A stretch of DNA of 64,000 nt from Oscillospiraceae bacterium (GTDB taxonomy: Bacteria; Bacillota; Clostridia; Oscillospirales; Acutalibacteraceae), in the NCBI GenBank assembly GCA_015066225.1, contig SVOT01000001.1:372001-436000 (forward strand), given 5' to 3'. Below are positions 45,201 to 53,475 of this stretch, piece by piece (positions within the stretch are counted from its first letter, which is position 1; each line of letters begins with the position of its first letter). The notes below the pieces were generated by a model that ran no database searches, was not told the DNA's origin, and worked only from the letters and a program-made list of their open reading frames with translations. A program made the translations under genes and the position numbers.

Positions 45201-45404
45201 CTTCATTTTAAGGCAAAGGTAATCTGCTCTGCCATAAAGGTTGATTGTTGATGATGAACGGTGCGTATTGGCGTCCACCAACCATACATCATTATTACCT
45301 TTAAATCCCGAAAGCTGTATAGCTGAAGCCATTGGTGAAATCACACCAACCATAACCAGCATTGCCAGCAATACCGACAATAGCCTTCTTGTGTTTTTTT
45401 TCAT
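42249..45404 (-). CDS. Secreted protein of about ten fibronectin-III-like repeats
   Basis: The 1051-residue protein has a signal peptide (to about Ala28) and a unique N-terminal beta domain of about 120 residues. About ten tandem FN3-like units of 85-95 residues follow. Recurrent motifs are GYHVYRK, SYRIYRH, YTVKAY and FVDTNVKSGVKYTYTV; one unit near residue 640 is degenerate. No catalytic domain, sortase motif or transmembrane tail is visible. The last 40 residues resemble the C-terminus of the LRR/FN3 protein at 62010. It may act as a long surface adhesin or spacer; attachment is unclear. AGGAGGG precedes its ATG. Confidence 0.85.
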   Translation of the reverse strand: MKKNTRRLLSVLLAMLVMVGVISPMASAIQLSGFKGNNDVWLVDANTHRSSSTINLYGRADYLCLKMKDDKETYSIYYFEMYSDSSYKNKIAAFSTGGDNKEYLTLSMSFDNLKSGTYYAKTYVYKETIRSSRPYYFDADKDPSTERKYTIKINKKGTDIDDMNTVMYGFENTEKGPAIYWYSVPGATGYHVYRKNTSTGKYDKIGSAKDSGEKLSFYVDKELKGINATRNYKVVAYKGSLKTPQSLLPMKVKAYKAPVVKVESAKNNFLKISWSKVASNAKYYVYMCTDNTDWKKVKTTNSLSYEISMKNRDSNVKYYFTVIAEINGIYSAYDESGKSIHYLKAATLKDCTYPKDGGITVNWSKVKGADSYRIYRHTATEKKWVKLVEVGNVSSYTDKTANAEDYYYYTVRPMRKGKTGSYDYKGIPGTILTKPELYDIVELGDNTIRLSWSEQPNNCEYLIYDKISGSWSRIGVTRENYFDYKLPYEIGTHIFTSKPYRKPIAGEYDNKGVTYQSFPQINLTYCYADTNGMNFVWEKPNGAGDSVIFRKTADSEYEQLAQISENRYCDTTAENGVEYTYKIAYLYNDAVIEKGAVETVIGFSDETVEIVEKEYDIYVAPSGFSKNGYNLEIEDYDPSAVYVLYAKTQNGWVKCRDQKSYKEGTVFVTASLNGSSEYALQKIDDNGIVSKLPEQGMVVNGVYSPSEMSLSFKNGDATITWSTENLTFENVIIYRNKTRIAVVPASDGKYVDKDLGIGAFYTYVLRGESNGFASPNYLWDDCAYLEAPKVKVSENENGLKISWNNMGWMDSYAVYRKSATQTSWKRIASVPGDTDNFYVIDKNVNDMEEYTYTVKAVYKNSNNPYDKEGVKYTYIVSPKFTTKNTSSGVKITIEEKAGVDGYVIKEKIDGKWKTIKTLDDPSKTTYTDKNVVGGQKKQYVVLAYKGDCKGYRTLGNVHYFLEQPEITSLTKTSKGVKVKFDKVEGAAGYYVYRKAAGSTKWTKVATTKSLEFVDTNVKSGVKYTYTVKAYCSNKTIESAYNKTGWSITYKK

Positions 45405-45424
45405 AAAATCCCTCCTAAAATAAT

Positions 45425-45450
45425 AAAAAGCCGCACAGAGCGGCTTTTTT
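45425..45450 (-). terminator. Terminator-like hairpin between rqcH and the FN3 gene
   Basis: AAAAAGCCGC pairs with GCGGCTTTTT around ACAGA, followed by a T run on the minus strand. It ends the rqcH transcript but also lies in the leader of the FN3 gene, downstream of the promoter at 45466-45493. Confidence 0.85.
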
Positions 45451-45465
45451 CACCGCCTCAGTTTA

Positions 45466-45493
45466 ATTTTAACAAAACAAGCGGTAATGTCAA
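45466..45493 (-). promoter_or_regulatory. Strong promoter upstream of the FN3 protein gene
   Basis: On the minus strand a perfect TTGACA (45493-45488) and TAAAAT (45471-45466) are 16 nt apart. Transcription would start near 45459 and meet the hairpin at 45450-45425 within the first 35 nt. Confidence 0.7.
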
Positions 45494-45508
45494 TATATTT
45501 TTGTGAAA

Positions 45509-47248
45509 TTATTCCAAATCGGTTTTAGGTTTAACGTTAACAGACCAATAGGTGTAGTAAACAACAAAGCCGGGCTTTGCACCGTTGGGCTTTTTAATAT
45601 TTTTAACGTCGGTATAGTCAACTGTTACAACTGTTCCCTCCTTCGCCGAGCTGTAAAATGCCGCAATTTCTGCCGCTTCTACAATGGCATCGTCGGGGAT
45701 TTCGCCGCCGTCGCTCAAAAGCAGAACGTGTGAGCCCGGGCACTTTTGTGCGTGAAGCCACACATCACCCTTTTTGCCTGTTTTAAAGGTGAGCTTGTCG
45801 TTCTGAATGTTGTTTCTGCCAACAAGAACAGTCAAGCCTTGGCTTGTTTTAAATTCGAGTGGTGGAAGCGCTTGCTTTTTCATTTGCTTTTTGCCGGATT
45901 TTTTCGGCTTTATAAAGCCTTGTGAAATCAGCTCATCCTTAATTTCGCCAAACTCCCGTTCAAGAGTTGAGCGCATAAGCAAATCCTTTACGCTTTCAAG
46001 ATACGCCAAATCCTCCTCACCGTCGGCAATGAGCTTTATCAGCATATTTTCTGCGGTGCAGGCTTTTTTATATTCCTTGTAAAGCTTCTGTGAATTTTGT
46101 GATGGTGTAAGCGCAGGGTCAACCTGAATTTTCAAAATATTGTTGTTGTCATAATAATTTTCAACCTCATAAACGTCGCTACCCTTTTGAAGCCTGTATT
46201 GTGCCGCGGTTATGAGCTCTGCTTTTATTTTAATCTCTTCTCTGTCAGCGCATTTTCTCAAATCCTCACGCTGATTGTTGAGCTTTCTTGCTACTCGCTC
46301 GGTTAAGCTTTCAACCTGTTTGAAAAGCTCCGTTCCCTTTGAGCGTGTTCTCAGAAGTCTGTCACGCTCTGAATAAAAGCCCTCAAGAAGCGAAAATACA
46401 TCTTCTTTTTCTATCTGTTTATAGGAGTCGCCGTATTGAGTTATTGGTAAAAACGAAAACTCCATAGGCTTTTTTGATTCATCGAGAACCATTGAAGGGT
46501 GTATATCACCATTGGTAACCATTGTTTTCAGAGCGCTGATTTCGCACAAAAGCTTCATTTTTTCTTCGCCGAGAAGCTCTGAAACAGCTTTATCATCACC
46601 GCAGGAGCGATAAGCAAGCTCTCTTGAAAGCAAGGGTGAAGCACCTTGAACTGTTTTTAGAATTGCAGAGGAAAGACGTGCACCCGTGCAATTCAAAACT
46701 GCCTTGCACACCTCCTCGGGCTCTGCAAAGCGCAAATCCACCTTATCCTGTGCGGGAGGCAGCTTGTACTCCGCACCCGGCAAAACAAGTCTGTATGATG
46801 ATTTTTCGCTATCCACCCTTCGGAGTGCATCAACAACACGGTTGTCACCGTCAATAAGAATAACGTTGCTGTGCTGAGCCATAATCTCAACAACAAGAGT
46901 AAGGTTAACTCTGTCACCGATTTCGTTTGTTGCATCAAATTTGAAAAAAGCCGTTCTGTCAAGCCCGTGCTGCTCAACACCTTTAAGAGTTGCGCCAACA
47001 AGCTTTTTTCTGAAAAGCATGCAGAGCATAGGCGGTGTTTGCGGATTTTCAGGAGCTTTTTCAACCACAGCAAAGCGGGGGCTGTTTGCATCCGCTGAAA
47101 AATAAAGCTTATGCATCCCCGTTCTTGTTCGCATTATGAACACCAACTCATTTTTTGAGGGCTGGTGAATTTTATCCACCTTTGAGCCTTCGAGTAAATC
47201 GTTAACATCCGACACCATAAAGCTCAGAAACATTCCGTCTAAAGCCAT
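45509..47248 (-). CDS. rqcH: NFACT family protein RqcH
   Basis: RqcH binds 50S subunits with stalled peptidyl-tRNA and recruits alanyl-tRNA to add C-terminal Ala tails (bacterial ribosome quality control). The 579-residue protein has NFACT-N (MFLSFMVSDVNDLLEGSKVDKIHQPSKNE-like opening), a helical coiled region, and NFACT-R near the C-terminus (VLVGRNNIQNDKLTFK; DVWLHAQKCPGSHVLL). It was long annotated as a fibronectin-binding protein. It is the last gene of a run from DUF1858 to nif3. Confidence 0.94.
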   Translation of the reverse strand: MALDGMFLSFMVSDVNDLLEGSKVDKIHQPSKNELVFIMRTRTGMHKLYFSADANSPRFAVVEKAPENPQTPPMLCMLFRKKLVGATLKGVEQHGLDRTAFFKFDATNEIGDRVNLTLVVEIMAQHSNVILIDGDNRVVDALRRVDSEKSSYRLVLPGAEYKLPPAQDKVDLRFAEPEEVCKAVLNCTGARLSSAILKTVQGASPLLSRELAYRSCGDDKAVSELLGEEKMKLLCEISALKTMVTNGDIHPSMVLDESKKPMEFSFLPITQYGDSYKQIEKEDVFSLLEGFYSERDRLLRTRSKGTELFKQVESLTERVARKLNNQREDLRKCADREEIKIKAELITAAQYRLQKGSDVYEVENYYDNNNILKIQVDPALTPSQNSQKLYKEYKKACTAENMLIKLIADGEEDLAYLESVKDLLMRSTLEREFGEIKDELISQGFIKPKKSGKKQMKKQALPPLEFKTSQGLTVLVGRNNIQNDKLTFKTGKKGDVWLHAQKCPGSHVLLLSDGGEIPDDAIVEAAEIAAFYSSAKEGTVVTVDYTDVKNIKKPNGAKPGFVVYYTYWSVNVKPKTDLE

Positions 47249-47259
47249 TGTGATTTCCT

Positions 47260-48003
47260 TTAAATATAATTAACCGGAGGTTTTTGTGCTGAACACGCAA
47301 CCTCGATTTCATCCTTAAATTTTTCTTTTATAAGGTCTGCAATTTTTTTGCAGATAATATTTTCTGTTTCGTAGTGACCGGCAACAATCAAAGATATGCC
47401 GCAATCTTTTGAAAGAAGATATTCGTGGTGCTTTGCCTCCCCGGTTAAAAGGGCATCTGCACCGTATTCCCTTGCAAGACTCACAAGGTCGCCACCCGAG
47501 CCCGAGCAAAACGCAACTTTTTCCACCGTTTTTTCGGGCAAGGTCATTGAAACGGCGCCACCCAAAGCATTTTTTACCGTTTTTGCAAATTCTTTTGCGG
47601 TGGTTTTTTCAACAGTACCGATTTTTAAAAACTCATCATCGGTTTTTACAACATTTTCTATACCTGTTTTTTCCGCAAGGCTGTCGTTAACACCGCCGTC
47701 GGCAACATCAAGACAGGTGTGGGATGCAATGAAAGTCATCCCCGATTGGACCGCTTTGTATATAATGCTGTCCGCAGGGATTTTCTTAACAGGCGAAAAC
47801 ATAATCGGGTGATGGGTTATGACAAGCTCTGCACCGAAATCCGCCGCCTCTTTCAGAACTCCCTCAGTCACATCCAGAGCAACAAAGATTTTTTTGACCT
47901 CTGCATTTATGTCACCGATTATCAGACCGCAATTATCCCACTCGCAGGCTGACGAAAAAGGAGCAACCGAATCAAGAAAATCATAAATCTGTTTAATTTT
48001 CAT
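47260..48003 (-). CDS. Nif3-like dinuclear metal-centre protein
   Basis: A 247-residue member of the Nif3/YqfO group, toroid-forming proteins with a two-metal centre. Seen: CEWDNCGLIIGD, ADLVITHHPIMF-like LVITHHPIMFSP, ASHTCLDVADGGVND, and ALLTGEAKHHEYL near the end. The biochemical role is not settled, although it is commonly next to trmK. Here a YgjV-like gene separates it from trmK and overlaps it by 11 nt. It lacks the long inserted domain seen in Bacillus YqfO. Confidence 0.93.
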   Translation of the reverse strand: MKIKQIYDFLDSVAPFSSACEWDNCGLIIGDINAEVKKIFVALDVTEGVLKEAADFGAELVITHHPIMFSPVKKIPADSIIYKAVQSGMTFIASHTCLDVADGGVNDSLAEKTGIENVVKTDDEFLKIGTVEKTTAKEFAKTVKNALGGAVSMTLPEKTVEKVAFCSGSGGDLVSLAREYGADALLTGEAKHHEYLLSKDCGISLIVAGHYETENIICKKIADLIKEKFKDEIEVACSAQKPPVNYI

Positions 48004-48523
48004 TCTTTTTCACCTTTTCTTTTTTCAGAATATCGTAACGGACAATGGCAACAATCAACGAGGTCATAACAACACATTCGGTAACAATACCCGCAACTGA
48101 GCCCACTATAATGTTATAGACCAGCCAACAGGGTGAGCTTGGGAAGGTTACAAGACGTATTTTTGTTTCACTTTTCAGCCAATAGCTGATTGTTGTGAGA
48201 ATCATTGCCGCCGCCGGAAGAATAGAATACCACTCAACCCACGTCACAACACTTGCCACAAGACTAATTATTACAAAAACAACAAGCCACACGGGGCTTT
48301 TCGCCCATTTTTTGTGGTTGTTTATAAACACAAATGACCTGAGAAGACTGATAAGGTTCAGTGCGGCACCGGTGTATTGGCCGAGAACTATGTAGTGCAA
48401 AATGAACATTATTGCCGCCGCAATCTGAACACCTATAATGTTGCGACGCTTTTTCTGTTGAAATGACAGGCAGTTAAGCCCCGCTCCCGCAAAGCCTATT
48501 ACCTGTGCTATGGTATTATGCAT
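47993..48523 (-). CDS. YgjV family inner membrane protein
   Basis: A 176-residue multi-pass membrane protein with AQVIGFAGAGLNCLSFQQKKRRNII and AAAIMFILHYIVLGQYTGAALNLI, typical of the YgjV family. About five membrane spans. The function is unknown. Its start overlaps the trmK end by 8 nt and its end overlaps nif3 by 11 nt, so it has become part of an operon that normally has trmK beside nif3. Confidence 0.85.
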   Translation of the reverse strand: MHNTIAQVIGFAGAGLNCLSFQQKKRRNIIGVQIAAAIMFILHYIVLGQYTGAALNLISLLRSFVFINNHKKWAKSPVWLVVFVIISLVASVVTWVEWYSILPAAAMILTTISYWLKSETKIRLVTFPSSPCWLVYNIIVGSVAGIVTECVVMTSLIVAIVRYDILKKEKVKKNEN

Positions 48524-49187
48524 TTATGAACTCCTTCATAGCTTCTATAATTTCTTTCAGCTCCGCCTGCTCCTTTTGGGTACCTGCATTGGCATTGTAT
48601 TTTTTCAGAAGTCTTGACATTTGATTTTTTATATGTAATTTTGCATTTTCATCGGGTTTCAATTTGCCGATAAAACAATCGGCAAGGGTGTATTTAACCG
48701 CCTCGCCCGTGTATGATGCGTCAAATGCGATATACACTCGCCTGCCTTCGCAAACAGCAATCTCGGAATTAATTGTGAAGCCGTTTTTAAACAAAAACTC
48801 CCTCAAATCCTCCGCCCTGCTCTGGGGCTGAAAAACGAAATGATATTTCGTTTTTTTTATCCAGGGCGTTTCGGCAAGCTTTTCTTTTATGAGAGTGCCG
48901 CCCATACCGGCGAAAACGAATTCATCGGCATCATCAGGTGAAAACTCCTTCAAGCCGTCAGAAAGCCTTAATTCGATTTTATCTGAAAGGTTATAGTATT
49001 CAACAGCCTTGGCGGCATTTTCAAGGGGCATTTTTCCGATGTCTGCACCAAACGCCCTTTCAATTTTACCTTTTTCTATGAGGTAAACGGGCAAATACCC
49101 GTGGTCTGTTCCTATATCGGCAACAATGCCGCCGCCCCTTATGAGAGATGCGGCGGCAAGAAGCCTTTCGCTAAGTTTAACAGCCAT
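48516..49187 (-). CDS. trmK: tRNA (adenine-22 N1)-methyltransferase
   Basis: TrmK methylates A22 of certain tRNAs (Ser, Tyr) in Gram-positive bacteria. The 223-residue protein opens LSERLLAAASLIRGGGIVADIGTD-like sequence with SAM loop VADIGTDHGYLPVYL, followed by EFVFAGMGGTLI and a C-terminal helical segment. Its start codon shares a base with the DUF1858 stop. Confidence 0.93.
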   Translation of the reverse strand: MAVKLSERLLAAASLIRGGGIVADIGTDHGYLPVYLIEKGKIERAFGADIGKMPLENAAKAVEYYNLSDKIELRLSDGLKEFSPDDADEFVFAGMGGTLIKEKLAETPWIKKTKYHFVFQPQSRAEDLREFLFKNGFTINSEIAVCEGRRVYIAFDASYTGEAVKYTLADCFIGKLKPDENAKLHIKNQMSRLLKKYNANAGTQKEQAELKEIIEAMKEFINA

Positions 49188-49384
49188 TATTCACCAATAG
49201 CGGCATTGATTTTTTCAACAAGCTCGTCTGCATTCACGCCGTGAACCATACAAGCCTGTTCGATTGTTTCGCTGCGTGCAGAGGGACAACCAAGACAATG
49301 CATACCCATTTCGAGAAAATAAGGTGCTGTCTGGGGAGCTGTATCGAGAATAGTGCCGATAACTGTATCTTTTGTAACTTTCAT
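49187..49384 (-). CDS. DUF1858 small redox-disulfide-like protein
   Basis: A 65-residue protein with the DUF1858 pattern: TKDTVIGTILDTAPQTAPYF, then GMHCLGCPSARSETIEQAC. The CxxC at 30-33 may be redox-active. Family members commonly associate with hybrid-cluster or nitrogen-sulfur metabolism genes. Here it is instead first in the trmK-nif3-rqcH run, after AAAGGAG. Role not known. Confidence 0.88.
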   Translation of the reverse strand: MKVTKDTVIGTILDTAPQTAPYFLEMGMHCLGCPSARSETIEQACMVHGVNADELVEKINAAIGE

Positions 49385-49411
49385 ATTAGTTCTCCTTTAA
49401 AGTTTTTTACT

Positions 49412-49420
49412 ATTATATCA
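49412..49420 (-). promoter_or_regulatory. Extended -10 promoter for the DUF1858-trmK operon
   Basis: On the minus strand TGATATAAT forms a perfect extended -10 box about 28 nt before the DUF1858 start codon. No strong -35 is seen. Confidence 0.55.
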
Positions 49421-49496
49421 TAACTAATTTCAAAAATAAACAATATTATGAAACTTTTTAACATATTTTACGACCGGTAATTGTTTACTTTTACGC

Positions 49497-49525
49497 TTGA
49501 ATTATACATTCTCTGAGTGTAAAAT
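49497..49525 (+). promoter_or_regulatory. Promoter for the metallophosphoesterase-GH5 operon
   Basis: TTGAAT (49497-49502) and TAAAAT (49520-49525) are spaced by 17 nt, 35 nt before the ATG at 49561. CGGAGGA is the ribosome-binding site. Confidence 0.65.
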
Positions 49526-49560
49526 TATAATGATATACAATATTTCCCGGAGGAATAATT

Positions 49561-50781
49561 ATGTTTCAGAAAGATTTCAAACCCGTTCTCAGATTTATGG
49601 TAACAAGCGACGTTCACATCAAAGACGAGAAATGCATTGAAGAGGAAAGACTTGAAAAAGCAATCAAAAGAGTTTATCAGCTTTGTGAAGAAAGCGAAAC
49701 CTATAAAAAGCTGGATGCTTTTTATTCTGTGGGTGACTTTGCCAACAGCGGCACAGAAACGCAGATGAAAAAATTCAAAGAAATTGTTGAGAAAAACCTC
49801 AAGCCCGAAACACAGTATGCTCTTACAATGGCAAGCCACGAATACCATAGCGAGGGTGTTGAAGCGGCTTATGAAAAATTCGGCAGAATTTTCGAAACAC
49901 CCGTTGACCAGCACAGAGTTATTAACGGCTTCCATTTCATCAGCATCACCTGCTCACAGAGCTGTAATTTCCACGCTGACAAAATAGCCTTTGCCGCAAA
50001 AGAGCTCAAAAAAGCGAGAGAGGCAGACCCCAAAAAGCCCATATTTGTTTTCCAGCATCCCCACATAACAGACACAGTTTACGGCAGTATGCTCTGGGGT
50101 GAAGACGAGCTTTATTCTACATATATGGATTATCCGCAAATGATTAACTTCTCAGGTCACTCCCACGCACCTATCAATAACCCCCGCTCAATTCATCAGA
50201 AGCACTTCACATCATTGGGCACGGGCTCACTTTCATACACAGAGCTTGACGAATTTGATAAATACTACGGCACGGTGCCGCCTATGAAGGCAAACTTTGC
50301 TCAATTCCTTATTGTTGAAGCAGATGCAAACGGCGCTGTAAGAATTTATCCTTATGATATTTTCACAGACAACTTTTTCCCCTACGTTTGGGAGATTGAC
50401 GAGCCCTGGAACCCCGAAAGCTTTAAATACACCGATGAAATCCGTTTCAAATCTGCAGAAGCACCCCATTTCACCGAGGATGCAAAAATTGAGTTTGACG
50501 ACCTTGACACAGACGGGTTCAGAATCAAATTTCCCCAGGCAGAAATCTCCACTGATTACGTTAACGACTACAAGGTTGTTGTTATAGAAAAAGACACAAA
50601 CGTAATCGTAAAACAGACAGTTATGTGGAGTGAATATTATTTCTTCAATATGCCCGAATATCTTGAGCTTGCATATACAGATTTAAACCCTGCAACAAAT
50701 TACGAGGTTAAAATTTTCGCAAACAGCTTCTGGAAAACAACCTCAGCACCACTTTGTGCAGAAATCACCACACTTAAATAA
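49561..50781 (+). CDS. Calcineurin-like metallophosphoesterase, variant motif
   Basis: A 406-residue cytoplasmic protein with a calcineurin-like core: TSDVHI (Asp17, His19), VGDFAN (Asp59), QHPH (His166/168) and SGHSHAP (His200, His202). The usual GNH(D/E) motif is ASHE (residues 91-94), so the metal-binding Asn is Ser92, while the catalytic His93 is kept. A C-terminal domain of about 120 residues looks FN3-like. The substrate is unknown. The GH5 gene follows after 13 nt, so they form an operon. Confidence 0.86.
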   Translation: MFQKDFKPVLRFMVTSDVHIKDEKCIEEERLEKAIKRVYQLCEESETYKKLDAFYSVGDFANSGTETQMKKFKEIVEKNLKPETQYALTMASHEYHSEGVEAAYEKFGRIFETPVDQHRVINGFHFISITCSQSCNFHADKIAFAAKELKKAREADPKKPIFVFQHPHITDTVYGSMLWGEDELYSTYMDYPQMINFSGHSHAPINNPRSIHQKHFTSLGTGSLSYTELDEFDKYYGTVPPMKANFAQFLIVEADANGAVRIYPYDIFTDNFFPYVWEIDEPWNPESFKYTDEIRFKSAEAPHFTEDAKIEFDDLDTDGFRIKFPQAEISTDYVNDYKVVVIEKDTNVIVKQTVMWSEYYFFNMPEYLELAYTDLNPATNYEVKIFANSFWKTTSAPLCAEITTLK

Positions 50782-50794
50782 CGGAGGATATTTT

Positions 50795-52264
50795 ATGGAC
50801 AGAATCAGAGTTGACGGTCTTCGTCTTGTTGACGAGCACGGCAGAGAAAGAATTCTCAGCGGTATGAACGTTGTGGATAAAAAAGACTTTGACCCCGAAA
50901 ACCCCTCATTCGGTTACTCACCCGACAAATTCCCCTTTGAAGAATTCCGTGCAAGGGGCTACGACATAATCCGCCTTGGCTTTACGTGGTCGGCGATGGA
51001 GCCCACACCCGGCAACTACAATCAACAGTTGATTGACGACCTTTGCAAATTCCTTGACAAATGCGAGGAATACGGCATTTATGCATACCTTGATTGCCAC
51101 CAGGATGTTTATTCCTCAACCTGCTACGGCGATGGTGCACCCAAATGGGCAACCATCACAGACAAATACGTTCCCAGAAAACAAATTGCTGTATGGGCAG
51201 AGCCTTATTTCTACGGCAAAGCTTGCTTCAGAGCATTTGACAACTTCTGGGATAACAGAATCTACAACCGCAAGGGCTTGCAGGATTATTTTGCAGATAT
51301 GTGGAAAAATCTTGCAAGTGCCACAAAAGACAAGCCTGCTCTTTTCGGCTTCGACTTTTTGAATGAGCCCTTCCCCGGCAAAGACGGCGGTAAAATTTTC
51401 AGAAGAATAATTACGGGAGTTGCACGAACAGCCATCACCGACAAGCGTGTTCACCTTTTGGAAATGGCAAAAATCGGTCTTTTCAGCGATGAAAAGCCCA
51501 AAGCACTCGACCAATTCCCCGGTGAGGTTTTCAAGGGAATCACACTAAAATGCAACGACATTGTTAAAAACTTTGATGAAAACCGCTACTCTCCATTTGT
51601 GAGCAAAATGGCAACAGCAGTAAGAGAGGTTACCGACAAGGGCATTATGTTTATGGGCAACAACTACTACTCAAATATGGGTATCCCCTGCTGTAACAAG
51701 CCCGTTACTGTTAATAATCAGCGGGAAAACGACCAGATTTTCGCACCCCACGCATACGACCTGATGGTTGACACACCCGCATATAAATACGCTAACAATT
51801 CACGTGTCGGTATGATTTTTGACGAGCACAGAAACACACAGCTCCGTCTCGGTTGCCCCTGTATCGTCGGCGAATGGGGCTCCTGTGCTGAGGGTGACGG
51901 ATGGTATCCCCACATCAGATTTTTACAGGATAAATTTGACGGTTACAAGTGGAGCAACACTTATTGGTGTTATTTCGACGGTATTCTTGAGCAAGACTTT
52001 ATGAGAATACTCACCCGTCCCCGCCCCAAGGCTGTTACAGGTGAAATCATTTCATACAAATACGACCACGAAGACGGCGAGTTCAAGCTCAAGTATATTC
52101 AGGATAAAAAATACGACGTTCCTACGGTTGTTTACGTTGACCGCAAACCCGAAAAAATCGAGTGTAACGGAAAATACAAGCTTATTGAATTGCCCGGGAA
52201 CATCGGTTACGATATTGAATTTGAAACCGACATCGGTGAAAATGAAATAGAAATTGAATTTTAA
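50795..52264 (+). CDS. Glycoside hydrolase family 5-like enzyme
   Basis: A 489-residue (beta/alpha)8 hydrolase with IIRLGFTWSAMEP, AYLDCHQDVYS, acid/base Glu191 in FLNEPF and nucleophile Glu360 in VGEWGS. The overall pattern is closest to the endoglycosylceramidase-like branch of GH5, although the substrate is not certain. A C-terminal beta domain (about 410-489) follows. There is no signal peptide, which implies an intracellular substrate. It is cotranscribed with the phosphoesterase; GGAGG precedes the start. Confidence 0.85.
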   Translation: MDRIRVDGLRLVDEHGRERILSGMNVVDKKDFDPENPSFGYSPDKFPFEEFRARGYDIIRLGFTWSAMEPTPGNYNQQLIDDLCKFLDKCEEYGIYAYLDCHQDVYSSTCYGDGAPKWATITDKYVPRKQIAVWAEPYFYGKACFRAFDNFWDNRIYNRKGLQDYFADMWKNLASATKDKPALFGFDFLNEPFPGKDGGKIFRRIITGVARTAITDKRVHLLEMAKIGLFSDEKPKALDQFPGEVFKGITLKCNDIVKNFDENRYSPFVSKMATAVREVTDKGIMFMGNNYYSNMGIPCCNKPVTVNNQRENDQIFAPHAYDLMVDTPAYKYANNSRVGMIFDEHRNTQLRLGCPCIVGEWGSCAEGDGWYPHIRFLQDKFDGYKWSNTYWCYFDGILEQDFMRILTRPRPKAVTGEIISYKYDHEDGEFKLKYIQDKKYDVPTVVYVDRKPEKIECNGKYKLIELPGNIGYDIEFETDIGENEIEIEF

Positions 52265-52265
52265 T

Positions 52266-52306
52266 AAAAAAACTCTCACGGATTATTAAATTCCGTGAGA
52301 GTTTTT
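52266..52306. terminator. Bidirectional terminator between GH5 and gerC
   Basis: AAAAACTCTCACGGA pairs with TCCGTGAGAGTTTTT around a short A/T loop; T runs on both strands. Confidence 0.93.
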
Positions 52307-53475
52307 CATTTTTTCTTACTGTGAAATGTTTCTTCACCGATTCTTCTTATTGTGACATCTGCACTGAGGCTCACCTTTATGTTTTTAAAAGAAGCCTCCC
52401 AGTTATCCTTATATTTTTTGTAAAGCTCCGGCTCTTTTAGTCTGAGAAGCTTGCCGAAGCGTACCGCATCACCAAGATGCTCGCCCTGTAAAACAACAAG
52501 GGTGTTCTCTGCTTTTTTCAAAACCGCCTCACCTGCCGAAGTCTGAAAAGTTTCAAGCACTCCATCATCAGCACTGAAAAACTCTTCACCCTCAACCTCG
52601 TCAAGGTCACAGGATATTTCCACGCTGACATCATAGTGCAAGGTATTGTTTTCTTCATAGATTCTGTATTTCGTTTTGCCCTTATTTATCAAAAACGTGG
52701 CTTTTTGTGAGTTAGGCAGGGTTGCCGTTATTTCACCTTTTTTGATTTTGTTGTTGAGAAAGGCAATGCCCTCTGCCGTTTCGCTGTCAATGTAACCCGA
52801 GAAAGATTTGTCTTTTCCGACAAGTGCACAGCCGTCAAGCTCATAATTTTCGTTTTCACCGCTTTGCTGTATTTTTATTGCGGGTATTGCGAGAATCGTG
52901 GTTTCATCCTTCATATAGTTTACGGCATCAATAATGCGTACTCTGGGAGTCAAGGACTGGTTGTAGCTTTCTTCGAGAAGATTTTCAAGAATTTCACTTT
53001 TAACTGCATCGGGCAAAAGCTTTGCTCTTACAACCTCCTCAGCAGTTGCATTTTTTGCCACACAGATTAACTGCGAGGGTCTTGAATCATAGTCACGCTC
53101 AAAAAAATCGAGAATATCGCTGAGATTTGAGTTTGCCGCTTTTTCTCCTACAACAATCACACGGTTGTGGGCATAAAGAGGCAGATTACCGCTTTTGGTA
53201 ACAAGGCTGTTAAGAGCCTTTGCAACTGTTTCGCCATTTGCAGAATATATTTTCGTTTTGTTTTCGCTGTTGCTGTCGCCACTTGGGCTACCGCTTTGCT
53301 CATTGTTCAGAATTTCAACACAAACGCTATAGCCATCATCGATGACATCAATGCCTATTCCCTGCATTATCATAAGCTCAGACAGCTCTGTTCCCGCACC
53401 CTCACAAGAGGAAAACAAAACAAAGCTTGTCATAACCACAACGAACAGCAAAAGCTTTTCAACCGTTTTTCGCAC
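52306..53475 (-). CDS. gerC: Ger(x)C family germinant receptor lipoprotein
   Basis: The C subunit of a GerA-type germinant receptor, a lipoprotein (Cys24 in LFSSCEG) on the outer face of the spore inner membrane. The 389-residue protein has MIMQGIGIDVIDDGYSV near the start and an FDRDYDSRPSQL-like ERDYDSRPSQLICVA segment, both family traits. It starts at a GTG and overlaps gerB by 17 nt. Confidence 0.92.
   Translation of the reverse strand: MRKTVEKLLLFVVVMTSFVLFSSCEGAGTELSELMIMQGIGIDVIDDGYSVCVEILNNEQSGSPSGDSNSENKTKIYSANGETVAKALNSLVTKSGNLPLYAHNRVIVVGEKAANSNLSDILDFFERDYDSRPSQLICVAKNATAEEVVRAKLLPDAVKSEILENLLEESYNQSLTPRVRIIDAVNYMKDETTILAIPAIKIQQSGENENYELDGCALVGKDKSFSGYIDSETAEGIAFLNNKIKKGEITATLPNSQKATFLINKGKTKYRIYEENNTLHYDVSVEISCDLDEVEGEEFFSADDGVLETFQTSAGEAVLKKAENTLVVLQGEHLGDAVRFGKLLRLKEPELYKKYKDNWEASFKNIKVSLSADVTIRRIGEETFHSKKK

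Noticed and set aside
42249..45404. Repeats in the FN3 gene as a DNA tandem repeat or CRISPR-like array
   Set aside because: Similarity is at protein level only, with diverged units of 85-95 residues; there are no short exact direct repeats with spacers.
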